Shown here in pieces: positions 18,078 to 26,808 of a DNA stretch of 64,000 nucleotides. Source of the DNA: Natrinema salifodinae (GTDB taxonomy: Archaea > Halobacteriota > Halobacteria > Halobacteriales > Natrialbaceae). The stretch is from assembly GCF_900110455.1 (NCBI RefSeq), contig NZ_FOIS01000005.1:124001-188000 (forward strand). Reading direction: 5' to 3'. Each line of letters starts with the position of its first letter. Position 1 is the first letter of the stretch. Below the pieces are notes generated by a model. The model was not told where the DNA came from, made no database searches, and worked only from the letters and a program-made list of their open reading frames with translations. A program made the translations under genes and the position numbers.

Positions 18078-19697
18078 ATGGACGTCACTCACGCAATCGC
18101 GAACATTCTGAAAGAGGAAGGAGTAGAGTACCTGTTCGGTTTCCCGAGTAACCCGCTCTTGGACACCGGCGCGGCCGAGGAGGTCGGCATCCGAACCGTC
18201 GTCACCAGGCAGGAACGGACCGCGGTCCACATGGCGGACGCGATCGGCCGGCTGTCGTCCGGCGAGGAGATCGTCGCCTTCGCGTGCCAGCACGGGCCGG
18301 GAACGGAGAATTCGTTCGGGGCCGTAGCACAGGCGTACGGCGAGTCGGCGCCGCTCGTCGCGATCCCGGCCGGCTACGACGAGGCGAAGACGGACGTCGA
18401 TCCCAAGTTCAACTCCCTCGTCAACTACCAGCACGTCAGCAAGTCCTGCGAGCAACTGACTAGCCCGGACGCCGTCGGCGAGACAATGCGGCGCGCGTTC
18501 AGCGCGGTGCGAAACGGTCGGCCGCGGCCGGCCGTCGTCGAGGTCCCCAAGGACGTCTTCTACGAGGAGGTCCCCGGCGAACTCGACTACCACCCGACGT
18601 CGTCGAACCGGAGCGGCCCCGATCCGGACGGCGTCGAGGAGATCGTCGAGGTGCTCCTCGAGGCGGAGCGGCCGGTCATCTACGCCGGCCAGGGCGTCCA
18701 CTACGCGAAAGGGTGGGATGCGCTTCGAGAGTTGGCTGAGACGCTCGAGGCGCCGGTCGCAACCAGCCTCAACGGGAAGAGCGCGTTTCCGGAGACCCAC
18801 CCGCTGTCCCTCGGCGCTGGGAGCAAGAGCGAACCGGGCCAACTCGCGCACTTCCTCCGGGAGGCGGACGTCATCTTCGGGATCGGGTGTAGCTTCACGG
18901 ACACCGCGTACGGGATCACCGTCCCGGACGGGAAGACGATCGTCCACTCGACGCTCGACCCGACGGACATCGACAAGGACGTCGAGTCGGCGTACTCGCT
19001 CGTCGGCGACGCGAAACTCACCCTCGAAGCGCTGGTCGAGTCGATCGAGCGGCGCCTCGACGGGGAGTCCCGCGGCCGGTTCGACGACGTCGCCGCGGAG
19101 ATCGAGTCGGTCAGAGAGGAGTGGCTCGACGAGTGGCGGCCGAAATTGACCTCGGACGAGGTGCCGATCAACCCCTATCGGGTCATCGACGAACTGACCA
19201 CCGTCGTCGACGCCGAGGACGCGATCATCACCCACGACGCGGGGAACCCGCGGGACTTCCTCGCCCCGTTCTGGGAGTCGACCGAGCCGCTGTCGTACAT
19301 CGGCTGGGGGAAGACCACCCAACTCGGCTACGGGCTCGGCCTGGCGATCGGCGCGAAGATCCACAATCCGGAGAAGCTCTGCATCAACATCATGGGGGAC
19401 GGCGCGATCGGGATGACCGGCCTGGACTTCGAAACGGCCGTTCGGGAGGACGTCCCGATCCTGACGATCCACCTGAACAACTACGAGATGGCGTCGTACG
19501 ATACGCCCTTCTCGGGCGACTTCGCGGACGTCGGAACCGCTCTCGGCGGCTACGGCGAGCGGGTCGAGGACCCGGACGAGGTGGCGCCGGCCCTCGAGCG
19601 GGCGATCGAGCAAACCGAAGCCGGGACGCCGGCGCTCCTCGAGATTATCACGGCCAAGGAGACCGAACTCTCGCGGCCGGACCTCGAGGGGGAGTGA
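18078..19697 (+). CDS. Thiamine-diphosphate enzyme of the acetolactate synthase/decarboxylase family
   Basis: The 539-residue protein has the three-domain TPP fold. The N-terminal Pyr domain has the activating Glu in VTRQERTAVHMADAIGRL, the middle domain the text RPVIYAGQGVHYAKG, and the C-terminal PP domain the cofactor motif from GDGAIGMTGLDFE to IHLNN. Members split or join C-C bonds next to a carbonyl. Lying between two class III CoA-transferases, it recalls oxalyl-CoA decarboxylase or 2-hydroxyacyl-CoA lyase clusters, but clear Oxc-specific residues were not recognised. A TATA-like TCTTTATCAC near 18020 and a GGAG before the ATG support the start. Confidence 0.82.
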   Translation: MDVTHAIANILKEEGVEYLFGFPSNPLLDTGAAEEVGIRTVVTRQERTAVHMADAIGRLSSGEEIVAFACQHGPGTENSFGAVAQAYGESAPLVAIPAGYDEAKTDVDPKFNSLVNYQHVSKSCEQLTSPDAVGETMRRAFSAVRNGRPRPAVVEVPKDVFYEEVPGELDYHPTSSNRSGPDPDGVEEIVEVLLEAERPVIYAGQGVHYAKGWDALRELAETLEAPVATSLNGKSAFPETHPLSLGAGSKSEPGQLAHFLREADVIFGIGCSFTDTAYGITVPDGKTIVHSTLDPTDIDKDVESAYSLVGDAKLTLEALVESIERRLDGESRGRFDDVAAEIESVREEWLDEWRPKLTSDEVPINPYRVIDELTTVVDAEDAIITHDAGNPRDFLAPFWESTEPLSYIGWGKTTQLGYGLGLAIGAKIHNPEKLCINIMGDGAIGMTGLDFETAVREDVPILTIHLNNYEMASYDTPFSGDFADVGTALGGYGERVEDPDEVAPALERAIEQTEAGTPALLEIITAKETELSRPDLEGE

Positions 19698-19829
19698 AGT
19701 AGCGAACCGGCGGAGTACTACCGGTTCACCGGTCGATTTCGCAGACGAACCGTTCGACAATTCTCGACGCTCGAAATCGAATCGCCACTCGCGGAGCGAC
19801 GGGATCGGAGACGGGAAAGCGCGGCCGAT

Positions 19830-21020
19830 TCAGTTCTCGCCGAACGCGCCGTCCTTGGTCCACGCTTCCAGCGTCGTCTGATCGTCCGCGATGTCCGCGA
19901 ACACCTCCTCGGTGTGTTCGCCGAGGCGGGGCGCCGGTGCGCGAACGACGTCGTCGTGGTCGGGGAAGTTGATCGGGTGACCGGGAAGCAGGCACTCGCC
20001 CCAGTCGGGATCCTCGTGGGATACGACGAGGTCGCGGGCCGCCGTCTGGTCGTGCTCGACCACGTCCGCCACGTCGTTGATCGGTCCGCAGGGGAAGCCG
20101 GCGTTCGTCAGCCGCTCGAGCCAGAACTCGGTCGTCTCCAACTCGAGTTCGGCCTGGATGATGTCGATCACGGTCCCGGCGTTCTCACGGCGCAGTTCGT
20201 TCGTCGGATACTCGCGGAGTTCTTTGCGTCCGAGCAGATCGACGAAGTCGTCCCACCGGTCGTCGCTGGGAACGCCGGTGACGATCGCGCCGTCGGCGGT
20301 CTCGAACCGCTGGTACGGGACGAGCGTCTGGTGGGTCACGCCCTGGGGTCCCGGGACCGTTCCGTCCATTGAGTACTCGGTGAGGTACTCGTTCAGCAGC
20401 GTCACGATGGAATCGAACAGCCCCACGTCGAACTTTCCGGTGAAGTCATCGGCGCGGTCGCGCTCGTACAGTCGAGCGAGGACGCCGAGCGCCGCGAACA
20501 TCCCCGTCGTGAGATCGCCGATCGCCTGGCCGACCTTGACGGGAGCGCCGCCTTCGGAACCGGTCACGCTCATGATCCCGCCTTCCGCTTGGAGGATGAG
20601 ATCGAGCCCCGGCTTCTCCTTCATCGGCCCGGTCTCGCCGTAGCCCTTGATGCTCGCGTAGACGATGTCGGGGTTTCGCTCGCGGACGTCGTCGTAGCCG
20701 ATGCCGAGCTTGTCGGTGACGCCGTACCCGAAGTTTTCGACGAACACGTCCGCGTCGGCGAGCAGTTCGAGCGCCGCCTCTCGCCCGGCGCTCGATTTGA
20801 GGTCGAGCGTCACCGAGCGCTTGTTGCGGTTGTTCGCCATGAAGTAGCCGGACTTGCCCCCAGGGCCGATCCCCTGGGACCGCGCCGGATCGCCGACGCC
20901 GGGGCGCTCGATTTTCACGACGTCCGCACCCATGTCGGCGAGCAGCGCCCCGCAGAAGGGGCCCGCGCGGTGGCCGGTCATCTCTACGACCGAAACGTCG
21001 GCCAGTGGTCCGTCGCTCAT
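19830..21020 (-). CDS. Class III (CaiB/BaiF) CoA-transferase
   Basis: The 396-residue protein carries GADVVKIERPGVGDPAR, MANNRNKRSVTLDLKS, VFVENFGYGVTDKLGIGYDD and VKVGQAIGDLTTGMFA with the catalytic Asp. The long upstream open frame is shadow; the ATG at 21020 starts the domain. It begins 2 bp after the stop of the crotonase gene on the same strand, so the two form an operon. That pairing fits activation of an acid to its CoA ester followed by hydration, isomerisation or hydrolysis. It is convergent with the TPP gene. Confidence 0.87.
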   Translation of the reverse strand: MSDGPLADVSVVEMTGHRAGPFCGALLADMGADVVKIERPGVGDPARSQGIGPGGKSGYFMANNRNKRSVTLDLKSSAGREAALELLADADVFVENFGYGVTDKLGIGYDDVRERNPDIVYASIKGYGETGPMKEKPGLDLILQAEGGIMSVTGSEGGAPVKVGQAIGDLTTGMFAALGVLARLYERDRADDFTGKFDVGLFDSIVTLLNEYLTEYSMDGTVPGPQGVTHQTLVPYQRFETADGAIVTGVPSDDRWDDFVDLLGRKELREYPTNELRRENAGTVIDIIQAELELETTEFWLERLTNAGFPCGPINDVADVVEHDQTAARDLVVSHEDPDWGECLLPGHPINFPDHDDVVRAPAPRLGEHTEEVFADIADDQTTLEAWTKDGAFGEN

Positions 21021-21022
21021 CG

Positions 21023-21808
21023 CTACCCCTCCTCGTTGAATTCGTCGACCAATTCGCGACGCTCGTCGGTAGCGAACTGCTCCCACCAGAGTTCCGCCTC
21101 GCGCTCCCGCGCCTCCTCGAGGCTGCCGGCTTGAGCCGAGTAATTGAGCGCCCGCTTCGAGTTCTTCACCGCCTTTCGGCCGGTGTTCTGGATGCCGGCG
21201 ACGATCTCGGCGACGGTTTCGTCGAGTTCGGCTCTGGGGACGGCGTGGTTGATCAGCCCGATCCGTTCCGCTTCGGCCGCGTCGATCATCCCCGCCGTGT
21301 ACACGAGTTCTTTCGCCTTCGCCTCGCCGACGAGTTCGATGGCCCGCCACGTCGACCCGCCGGTCGGGATCTGTCCGATGTTGGCAGTCGGGACGCCGAA
21401 CTGTGCGTCCTCGACCGCGACGCGGACGTCGCAGTACATCGCGAAGATCAGGCCGCCGCCGACGCAGTACCCGTTGATCTTCGCGATGACCGGTGCGTGG
21501 CACTCGTAGGGCTTTCGGTACATCTCGTAGAACAGTTCCTGACGGTCTCGCTGTAACGGATCGTGCTCCGACGCCGGACCGGCGTACTGCGAGATGTCCG
21601 CGCCGGCAGAAAACGCGTCGTCTCCTTCTCCCGTGATCACGACGGCGTCGACGTCGCGGTTTAACTGAATCTCGTCGAACGCGCGGTTGAGGTCGAACAT
21701 GACCTCGTTGTTGAGGGCGTTGTAGACCTCGGGCCGATGAAACTCGATCGTCGCGATGCCGTCTTCGATATCGAGAGTGATGCTCTCGTAGGCGCTATAG
21801 CTAACCAT
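21023..21808 (-). CDS. Enoyl-CoA hydratase/isomerase (crotonase) family protein
   Basis: The 261-residue protein has the two oxyanion-hole segments AFSAGADISQYAG and INGYCVGGGLIFAMYCDVRV. At the place where hydratases have the first catalytic Glu (PEV/PEI before LGLIPG) this protein reads GVPTANIGQIPTGGST, so one of the two classical glutamates is missing. It may thus be an isomerase, decarboxylase or hydrolase rather than a plain hydratase. It is the first gene of an operon with the downstream CoA-transferase and probably acts on the CoA ester that enzyme makes. Confidence 0.85.
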   Translation of the reverse strand: MVSYSAYESITLDIEDGIATIEFHRPEVYNALNNEVMFDLNRAFDEIQLNRDVDAVVITGEGDDAFSAGADISQYAGPASEHDPLQRDRQELFYEMYRKPYECHAPVIAKINGYCVGGGLIFAMYCDVRVAVEDAQFGVPTANIGQIPTGGSTWRAIELVGEAKAKELVYTAGMIDAAEAERIGLINHAVPRAELDETVAEIVAGIQNTGRKAVKNSKRALNYSAQAGSLEEAREREAELWWEQFATDERRELVDEFNEEG

Positions 21809-21985
21809 ACCTCACCTCGTATACCGCGAAATGTAGCAAAAAAGCTTGTGTTACAATACCAATCACTCGGAAAAACGCGCCGCTCCGACCTCGTTCGCAC
21901 GAACGTGTGAGATCCGATGGCGAGCAACTGCGTTACCGATTCGGTGGGTGCGGCGGCCGGCGCTGGAGACTCGAGTCGTCGACCG

Positions 21986-22414
21986 TCACTCGACGCGGAC
22001 CGAAACGACGGGAACGGGCGAATTGAGCAGAACCGACTGCGCGACGCTCCCGAACAGCGCTTTTCCGACCGGCGAGCGTTTCCGCCCCGCGACGACGACG
22101 TAGCTCGCCTGGTCGTCGTCCGCGTAGTTGACGATCTCGTTCGCGGGATCGCCCATGAGGCCGACCGGCGTCGCGTCGATGTCCGCCCGTTCGATGGCCT
22201 CCGCCGCGATATCCGCAGCGATTTGCACCACGTCCCCGGTCGGGATAGTCTCACCCGTTTCGTTTACGTTCGTCCGCTCGAGAGAGACGAACTCGTTGCG
22301 GGTGAGAACGTGTACGACTTCGACCGGTTCGTCGATCGCCTCACCCAATTCGGCCGCGTGAGCGACGATTCCGGGCGCTCTCTCGGATCGATCGACTGCG
22401 GCAATGACAGTCAT
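21986..22414 (-). CDS. Universal stress protein (UspA family)
   Basis: The 142-residue protein begins with MTVIAAVDRSERA and ends with the nucleotide-binding pattern VVAGRKRSPVGKALFGSVAQ and VLLNSPVPVVSVRV, the Gly-x2-Gly-x9-Gly-Ser/Thr signature of ATP-binding Usp proteins. An in-frame ATG at 22435 exists, but the second start at 22414 begins the conserved strand directly. Such small Usps are often placed next to transporter genes in haloarchaea. Here it is divergent from the TctCBA importer and may respond to or tune it. That link is inference. Confidence 0.85.
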   Translation of the reverse strand: MTVIAAVDRSERAPGIVAHAAELGEAIDEPVEVVHVLTRNEFVSLERTNVNETGETIPTGDVVQIAADIAAEAIERADIDATPVGLMGDPANEIVNYADDDQASYVVVAGRKRSPVGKALFGSVAQSVLLNSPVPVVSVRVE

Positions 22415-22668
22415 AGCTACTCTCTCATCCTCCATCCGTAAAGGATTTACTCGGGTTTCGTGGCTCGTCCCCGTGATCAGGACGTCGCTGCGCTACGAGC
22501 CCGAACTCCCGCCGTCCGTTGACCGCCTCCGAACGCATCGCGATATCGAGAGCGTCGGGATTCCACGCTTCTTCCGCCGACGCCGTTCGGGGTACGAAAC
22601 GCTGATCGACGGCCAAAACGACCACTTCGAATAATAACGGCGGTATATGGCCGAAAATAAGAGGAAGC

Positions 22669-22704
22669 TTTATGTTTATACTCTTTGATCATGGTATTGT
22701 GATC
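22669..22704 (+). promoter_or_regulatory. Promoter and operator-like dyad of the tctCBA operon
   Basis: A TATA-like TTTATGTTTATA (22669-22680) is followed by the dyad GATCA-N8-TGATC (22687-22704), which would lie over the transcription start. This is a likely site for a repressor, such as an IclR protein, in front of the uptake operon. Confidence 0.5.
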
Positions 22705-22754
22705 CTGGCACACGGAGCTACCTAACACGTACCAGGGTCCGTGGCTCGATAAGC

Positions 22755-23828
22755 ATGTCCGAGAGAACGCAACGACGGAAGCTGGCAGCAGGGAGCATAT
22801 CGACCAGGCGGCGGTTTCTGCGAATAGCCGGCGCCGGGACGGCTGTATCGCTAGCAGGGTGCCTGACGGAAGAGGGGCCGGGGGTCGACGCCGGCGAGGA
22901 TTGGGAACCGTCCGAGTCGATTCGATACATCGTCCCGTACGACGAAGGCGGCGGAACTGACGTGTACGCCCGCGGTATCGTCGAACCGCTCACCGACGCC
23001 ATGGGACAGGACATTCAGATCGACAACGTCCCCGGTGGCGGCGGCCTCAACGGATTCGGTGACCTCTACGGCTCCCAGCCGGACGGACACACCATCTCGG
23101 GGAGCGCCGTCCCGCTCGAAGTAACGCCGCAACTGCTCGAGGATCCCGGGTTCGACCAACGCGATCTGGAAGGCCTCGGCATCATCGGTCGATCGACGTG
23201 GTGTCTCGTCGTTAACGAGGAGTATCAAGGGGAAGTCGAGACGTTCGACGACGTCAGGGAGAAACACAACTCCGGCGAATGGGACTCGATCGGCATTCAG
23301 GAGCCGGGAAGCCCGCAGGACATTATGACGCTGCTGGCGAAACACGAACCGGAGTACGCCGACGAGTACGACTGGCAGTGGGAGAATCGCGTGCAGTACA
23401 CCGGGACCGGACCGATCGCGGAGGCGGTGACGTCCGGCGAGGTGCCGTGCGGAATCGGAACCGACGCTGGGACACGGCCCAACGTCGATTCCGGCGGGGT
23501 GTACCCGGTCTGTACGTTCTTCAGCGAGGGGACCGACGTGTATCCCGATATTCCGTCGGTCACCGACGAGGGGTACCCGGACATGGACTTCGTCGCGGGC
23601 GTGAACCGGGGCCTGTACGCGCCGCCGGACACGCCGGAGAGCGTTATCGACGAACTCTCGGGCCGAATCGAAGAAGCCACCCAGGACCAGCAGTACGAAG
23701 AGTGGTCCGAGGAAACCGGGAACCCGATCTTCTTCGAGGGCCCGGACGCCGCGAACGCGGCCATCGACGACGCCTTCGAGGAGTTCGAAGACCTGGAAAT
23801 CGTCAGCCTCATCGAAGAACACTCCTAG
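22755..23828 (+). CDS. TctC-type solute-binding lipoprotein of a tripartite tricarboxylate transporter
   Basis: The 357-residue protein has a Tat signal with the twin arginine TRRRFLRIAGAGTA and a lipobox SLAGC, so it is exported folded and lipid-anchored outside the cell. The mature part shows the TctC fold: IRYIVPYDEGGGTDVYAR, a DNVPGGGGLNG anion loop, and SIGIQEPGSPQDIM. TctC proteins bind citrate-like acids, terephthalate or other carboxylates. It is the first gene of tctC-tctB-tctA. The lack of nearby citrate genes and the presence of CoA-transferases point to another carboxylate. Confidence 0.88.
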   Translation: MSERTQRRKLAAGSISTRRRFLRIAGAGTAVSLAGCLTEEGPGVDAGEDWEPSESIRYIVPYDEGGGTDVYARGIVEPLTDAMGQDIQIDNVPGGGGLNGFGDLYGSQPDGHTISGSAVPLEVTPQLLEDPGFDQRDLEGLGIIGRSTWCLVVNEEYQGEVETFDDVREKHNSGEWDSIGIQEPGSPQDIMTLLAKHEPEYADEYDWQWENRVQYTGTGPIAEAVTSGEVPCGIGTDAGTRPNVDSGGVYPVCTFFSEGTDVYPDIPSVTDEGYPDMDFVAGVNRGLYAPPDTPESVIDELSGRIEEATQDQQYEEWSEETGNPIFFEGPDAANAAIDDAFEEFEDLEIVSLIEEHS

Positions 23829-23862
23829 TTCGGAGTGGTACTTCAATCCCTATATTGTAGTT

Positions 23863-24495
23863 ATGATATCAGATACAATTGAAAACAAAGTAACGGCAGA
23901 GCAGATAATGCTCGTTATTCTGGTCGGGGTGAGCGCGCTGTTCCTCGTCGAGCCGGTTCTGGAAAATTACCCCGACGATGCCAGAGTATTCCCCCAGCTA
24001 ACCGCGTCGATCGTCTTCATCGGGTCGCTGTTACTCCTCTTTCGGAACTATCTCCCGGGACCGCTTCGGACGTTCGTCGCCGAGAGTATTTCGATCACGA
24101 GCACCGACGAGTCGGACATCCCCGGGGCGGAAGAGGACCGAGAGGAGTCGGAGGAGACCGAAGCGGAATACAAAAAGGAGACGATCGGGACCGAGTACGG
24201 CTACGAGGTGAACGAGACGGTGTTTATGGTCGTCACGACGATTCTGTACTTCGCGGGCGGGTGGGCCGCCGGCTTCCTCTTTGCGACGCCGATTTACATC
24301 CTCGGCTACACGCTCTGGTTCCGCACCAGTCCCGTCATCAGTGTCGTACTCGCTACGCTGGGGACGATCGTCATCTACCTCTTCATGACGTACCTCGTTC
24401 TCCCGTTCGATCAAGGTCACATCTTCGACTTCAGCCCGTTCCTGCCGCTGTTGCTCGACGGGCTGTCCGCGTCGCTTCCCGGAGGTGGGACGTAG
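23863..24495 (+). CDS. TctB small membrane subunit of a tripartite tricarboxylate transporter
   Basis: The 210-residue protein has four to five membrane helices with a charged Glu-rich loop (about residues 80-110) in the middle, as in the TctB/DUF1468 family. It starts 34 bp after tctC and ends directly before the tctA start, so the three are one operon. TctB joins the large channel subunit TctA in the membrane. The sequence is poorly conserved in this family, so the call rests on topology and position. Confidence 0.8.
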   Translation: MISDTIENKVTAEQIMLVILVGVSALFLVEPVLENYPDDARVFPQLTASIVFIGSLLLLFRNYLPGPLRTFVAESISITSTDESDIPGAEEDREESEETEAEYKKETIGTEYGYEVNETVFMVVTTILYFAGGWAAGFLFATPIYILGYTLWFRTSPVISVVLATLGTIVIYLFMTYLVLPFDQGHIFDFSPFLPLLLDGLSASLPGGGT

Positions 24496-25998
24496 ATGGC
24501 GGCGGTTGACGCCTTCTTCGAGGGACTGTCGATTGCGCTGAGCTGGCCGACGATCGGATGGCTCGCGGTCGGGATGATGCTCGGGATCATCCTGGGGGCG
24601 TTACCCGGTATCGGGTCCCCGGTCGGAATGGCAATCGTGTTACCGCTGACGCTCCCGCTCGAGACGACGGCCGCGATCATCCTCCTGGTCGCGATCTACA
24701 GCGGCGCGATGTTCGGCGGGTCGATCGCCGCGATCCTCCTCAATGCGCCGGGAACGGAGTCGGCCGCGGCGACGACGCTCGACGGGTATCCGATGGCTCA
24801 AAACGGCCTGGCGAAGAACGCGCTGGCGATCGCGACGACCGCATCGGCGCTGAACGGCTTCCTCGCGGCGATAGCGCTGATCCTCCTCTCGCCGCTTCTC
24901 ATCGAGATCGTCCTCGCGTTCGGGTCGCCGGAGTACTTCCTCCTCGCCATCCTCGGCATCTCCCTCATCACGATCGTCACGCAGGGATCGATCGTCAAGG
25001 GGCTCGTCGCCGGCGCGCTCGGATTCATGATCTCGACGATCGGCACCGCGATCCTCAGTCCGCGGCCGCGCTACACGTTCGGCCAGTTCGGCCTCTACGA
25101 CGGAATCGACTTCGTCGCGGCGCTGATCGGCATGTTCGCGTTCGCCGAGATGATGAAACTCGCTGCACAAAAGCAGATTACCCAGGAGGACCTCGAGATC
25201 GCGGGGAGCGTCCGCGAGGGGATGATGACGATATTCAAGTATCCGGTGACGACGCTCAAGTCCGGGCTGATCGGGATGGGAATCGGCATGATCCCGGGAT
25301 CGGGTGCGACGACGTCGACGTTCGTCGCCTACGCGGAAGAGGCCCGCTCGTCGGCCGAAGACGGGGCGTTCGGCGACGGAGACCCGCGCGGCGTCATCGC
25401 GCCCGAGGGGGCGAACAATCCGACCGTCAGCGGATCGCTCATCCCGACCCTGTCGTTCGGTATTCCGGGAAGCGGCTCGACGGCCGTCCTGCTCGGCGGC
25501 ATCCTGATGCACGGGCTCCAGCCGGGGCCCGTCCTCTTCGGCGAACAGCTCCACATCACGTACGCGCTGTTTATCTCGCTGTTCCTCAGCAACGTCCTCA
25601 TCGTTCTCGTGGGACTGACGGTGATCCCGTACGCGAGCAAGATCACCGAAATCGACACGAACCTCATCATTCCGATGGTCATCGTCCTCTCGTTCGCGGG
25701 GGCGTACACGCTCCACCAAAACTGGTGGGACGTCGGCGCCGTCATCGTGCTCGGCGTCCTCGGATTCTACATGGTCCGGTACAACTACTCGGTCATCGCG
25801 TTCGTCCTCGGCATCGTCCTCGGGCCCATCGCCGAGGAGAACTTCTTCCGGTCGCTGCAGATCTCCGGTGGCGAGTACACGATCTTCGTTGACCCGGTGA
25901 ACCAACCGCTCTCATTCCTGCTTTCCCTGGCGATTCTGCTCGTGCTGTTCGGGCCGTTCGTCAAGGGACGAGTCGAACGGGCCGTCAGCCGGACCTGA
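24496..25998 (+). CDS. TctA large membrane subunit of a tripartite tricarboxylate transporter
   Basis: The 500-residue protein has about eleven to twelve membrane helices and the TctA motifs GALPGIGSPVG near residue 35, GSIAAILLNAPGTESAAAT, and in the second half MIPGSGATTSTFVAYAEEA and SFGIPGSGSTAVLLGG. These glycine-proline loops probably form the substrate pathway. Transport is driven by an ion gradient. The ATG directly follows the tctB stop. It completes the TctCBA importer. Confidence 0.92.
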   Translation: MAAVDAFFEGLSIALSWPTIGWLAVGMMLGIILGALPGIGSPVGMAIVLPLTLPLETTAAIILLVAIYSGAMFGGSIAAILLNAPGTESAAATTLDGYPMAQNGLAKNALAIATTASALNGFLAAIALILLSPLLIEIVLAFGSPEYFLLAILGISLITIVTQGSIVKGLVAGALGFMISTIGTAILSPRPRYTFGQFGLYDGIDFVAALIGMFAFAEMMKLAAQKQITQEDLEIAGSVREGMMTIFKYPVTTLKSGLIGMGIGMIPGSGATTSTFVAYAEEARSSAEDGAFGDGDPRGVIAPEGANNPTVSGSLIPTLSFGIPGSGSTAVLLGGILMHGLQPGPVLFGEQLHITYALFISLFLSNVLIVLVGLTVIPYASKITEIDTNLIIPMVIVLSFAGAYTLHQNWWDVGAVIVLGVLGFYMVRYNYSVIAFVLGIVLGPIAEENFFRSLQISGGEYTIFVDPVNQPLSFLLSLAILLVLFGPFVKGRVERAVSRT

Positions 25999-26140
25999 AC
26001 TATTTTCTGCCGCTCCTCCGTCGCCTGGTCGCCCGTCGCCCGTCCAGTCGTCCGTCGGCCTGCGAGCGTTCGCGGCGCACGAGCCGTTTCCGGACCGGAT
26101 CGAGCGCAACGTCTAACTGAGTGGAGACTATCGTTGTGAT

Positions 26141-26563
26141 ATGGAAGACGGGTGGAAACACGTCTCACTGGACGACCTCGAGGCGAATCCGGAGAAACCG
26201 GGGCGTCGCTGGGAGGCGTCACCGGCTTTCGGCATCGACGCGTTCAATTTCAACGTCGCCGTCCTCGAGTCGGACGAGCGTCTCTCGCAGAACCACTTTC
26301 ACTATCACGAGAATCAAAAGGAGCTGTTTTACGTCGTTTCCGGCGCGTGTCGCGTCGAAACGCGGGACGAAGGGTTCACCGCGGGCGAAGACGAGATCAT
26401 CGCCTTCCGGGAGGGGCCGGCCGGCGCACACCTCGTTCACAATCCGTTCGAGGAGCCGTGCAAGCTCGTCGCGATCGGCTGGCCGCAGGACGGTCGGTAT
26501 CCGGTCCGCCAACTCGAAACGGCGGCGGACGTGATCGACGCGACCGGAGCGGAGCGCGACTGA
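26141..26563 (+). CDS. Small cupin-domain protein
   Basis: The 140-residue protein is a single cupin barrel. Motif 1 gives metal ligands in NHFHYHENQKELFYVVSG and motif 2 lies around GPAGAHLVHNPFEEP. Single cupins of this kind are isomerases, dioxygenases or sensors. The C-terminus reads IGWPQDGRYPVRQLE. It lies 142 bp after tctA on the same strand and could be read from the same transcript. No specific function can be assigned. Confidence 0.75.
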   Translation: MEDGWKHVSLDDLEANPEKPGRRWEASPAFGIDAFNFNVAVLESDERLSQNHFHYHENQKELFYVVSGACRVETRDEGFTAGEDEIIAFREGPAGAHLVHNPFEEPCKLVAIGWPQDGRYPVRQLETAADVIDATGAERD

Positions 26564-26643
26564 ACCGGACGACGGGCCGACGCGAGCGCAACGGTGACCG
26601 TCCGATCGGTATTTTTACCGTTCGAGTCGCCGTGGGTTCAGCC

Positions 26644-26808
26644 ATGCGAACGATCCAGGAGTGGCTCGTGCTCGTCGGAATCTGTCTCAACCTCTCGGCG
26701 TTGGGATACGCTATCTACATCGGATCGGTGCTGTACGCGACGATCTTTCTCATCGTGGCCACCTACCTCTTCGTCGTGTATCGGACGGGCGTCGGCCGGT
26801 CAGGGTGA
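26644..26808 (+). CDS. Small membrane protein of unknown function
   Basis: This 54-residue frame starts with ATG and is almost wholly hydrophobic, with two predicted helices (LVLVGICLNLSALGYAIYIG and ATIFLIVATYLFVVY). Its last nine bases overlap the end of the convergent carrier gene. No homologue is recognised. The clean membrane pattern and the ATG make it plausible, but the size leaves doubt. Confidence 0.5.
   Translation: MRTIQEWLVLVGICLNLSALGYAIYIGSVLYATIFLIVATYLFVVYRTGVGRSG

Noticed and set aside
18078-19697. Assignment as oxalyl-CoA decarboxylase
   Set aside because: Although CoA-transferases flank it, characteristic Oxc sequence was not recognised, so only the broad TPP family is given.
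24640-25905. Long open frame (421 codons) on the minus strand opposite tctA
   Set aside because: It is a mirror of the GC-rich codon pattern of tctA, full of Arg, Asp and Glu with no motif or start signal. Similar long mirrors lie opposite the genes at 28160, 35122, 3959 and 54906 and were dropped for the same reason.
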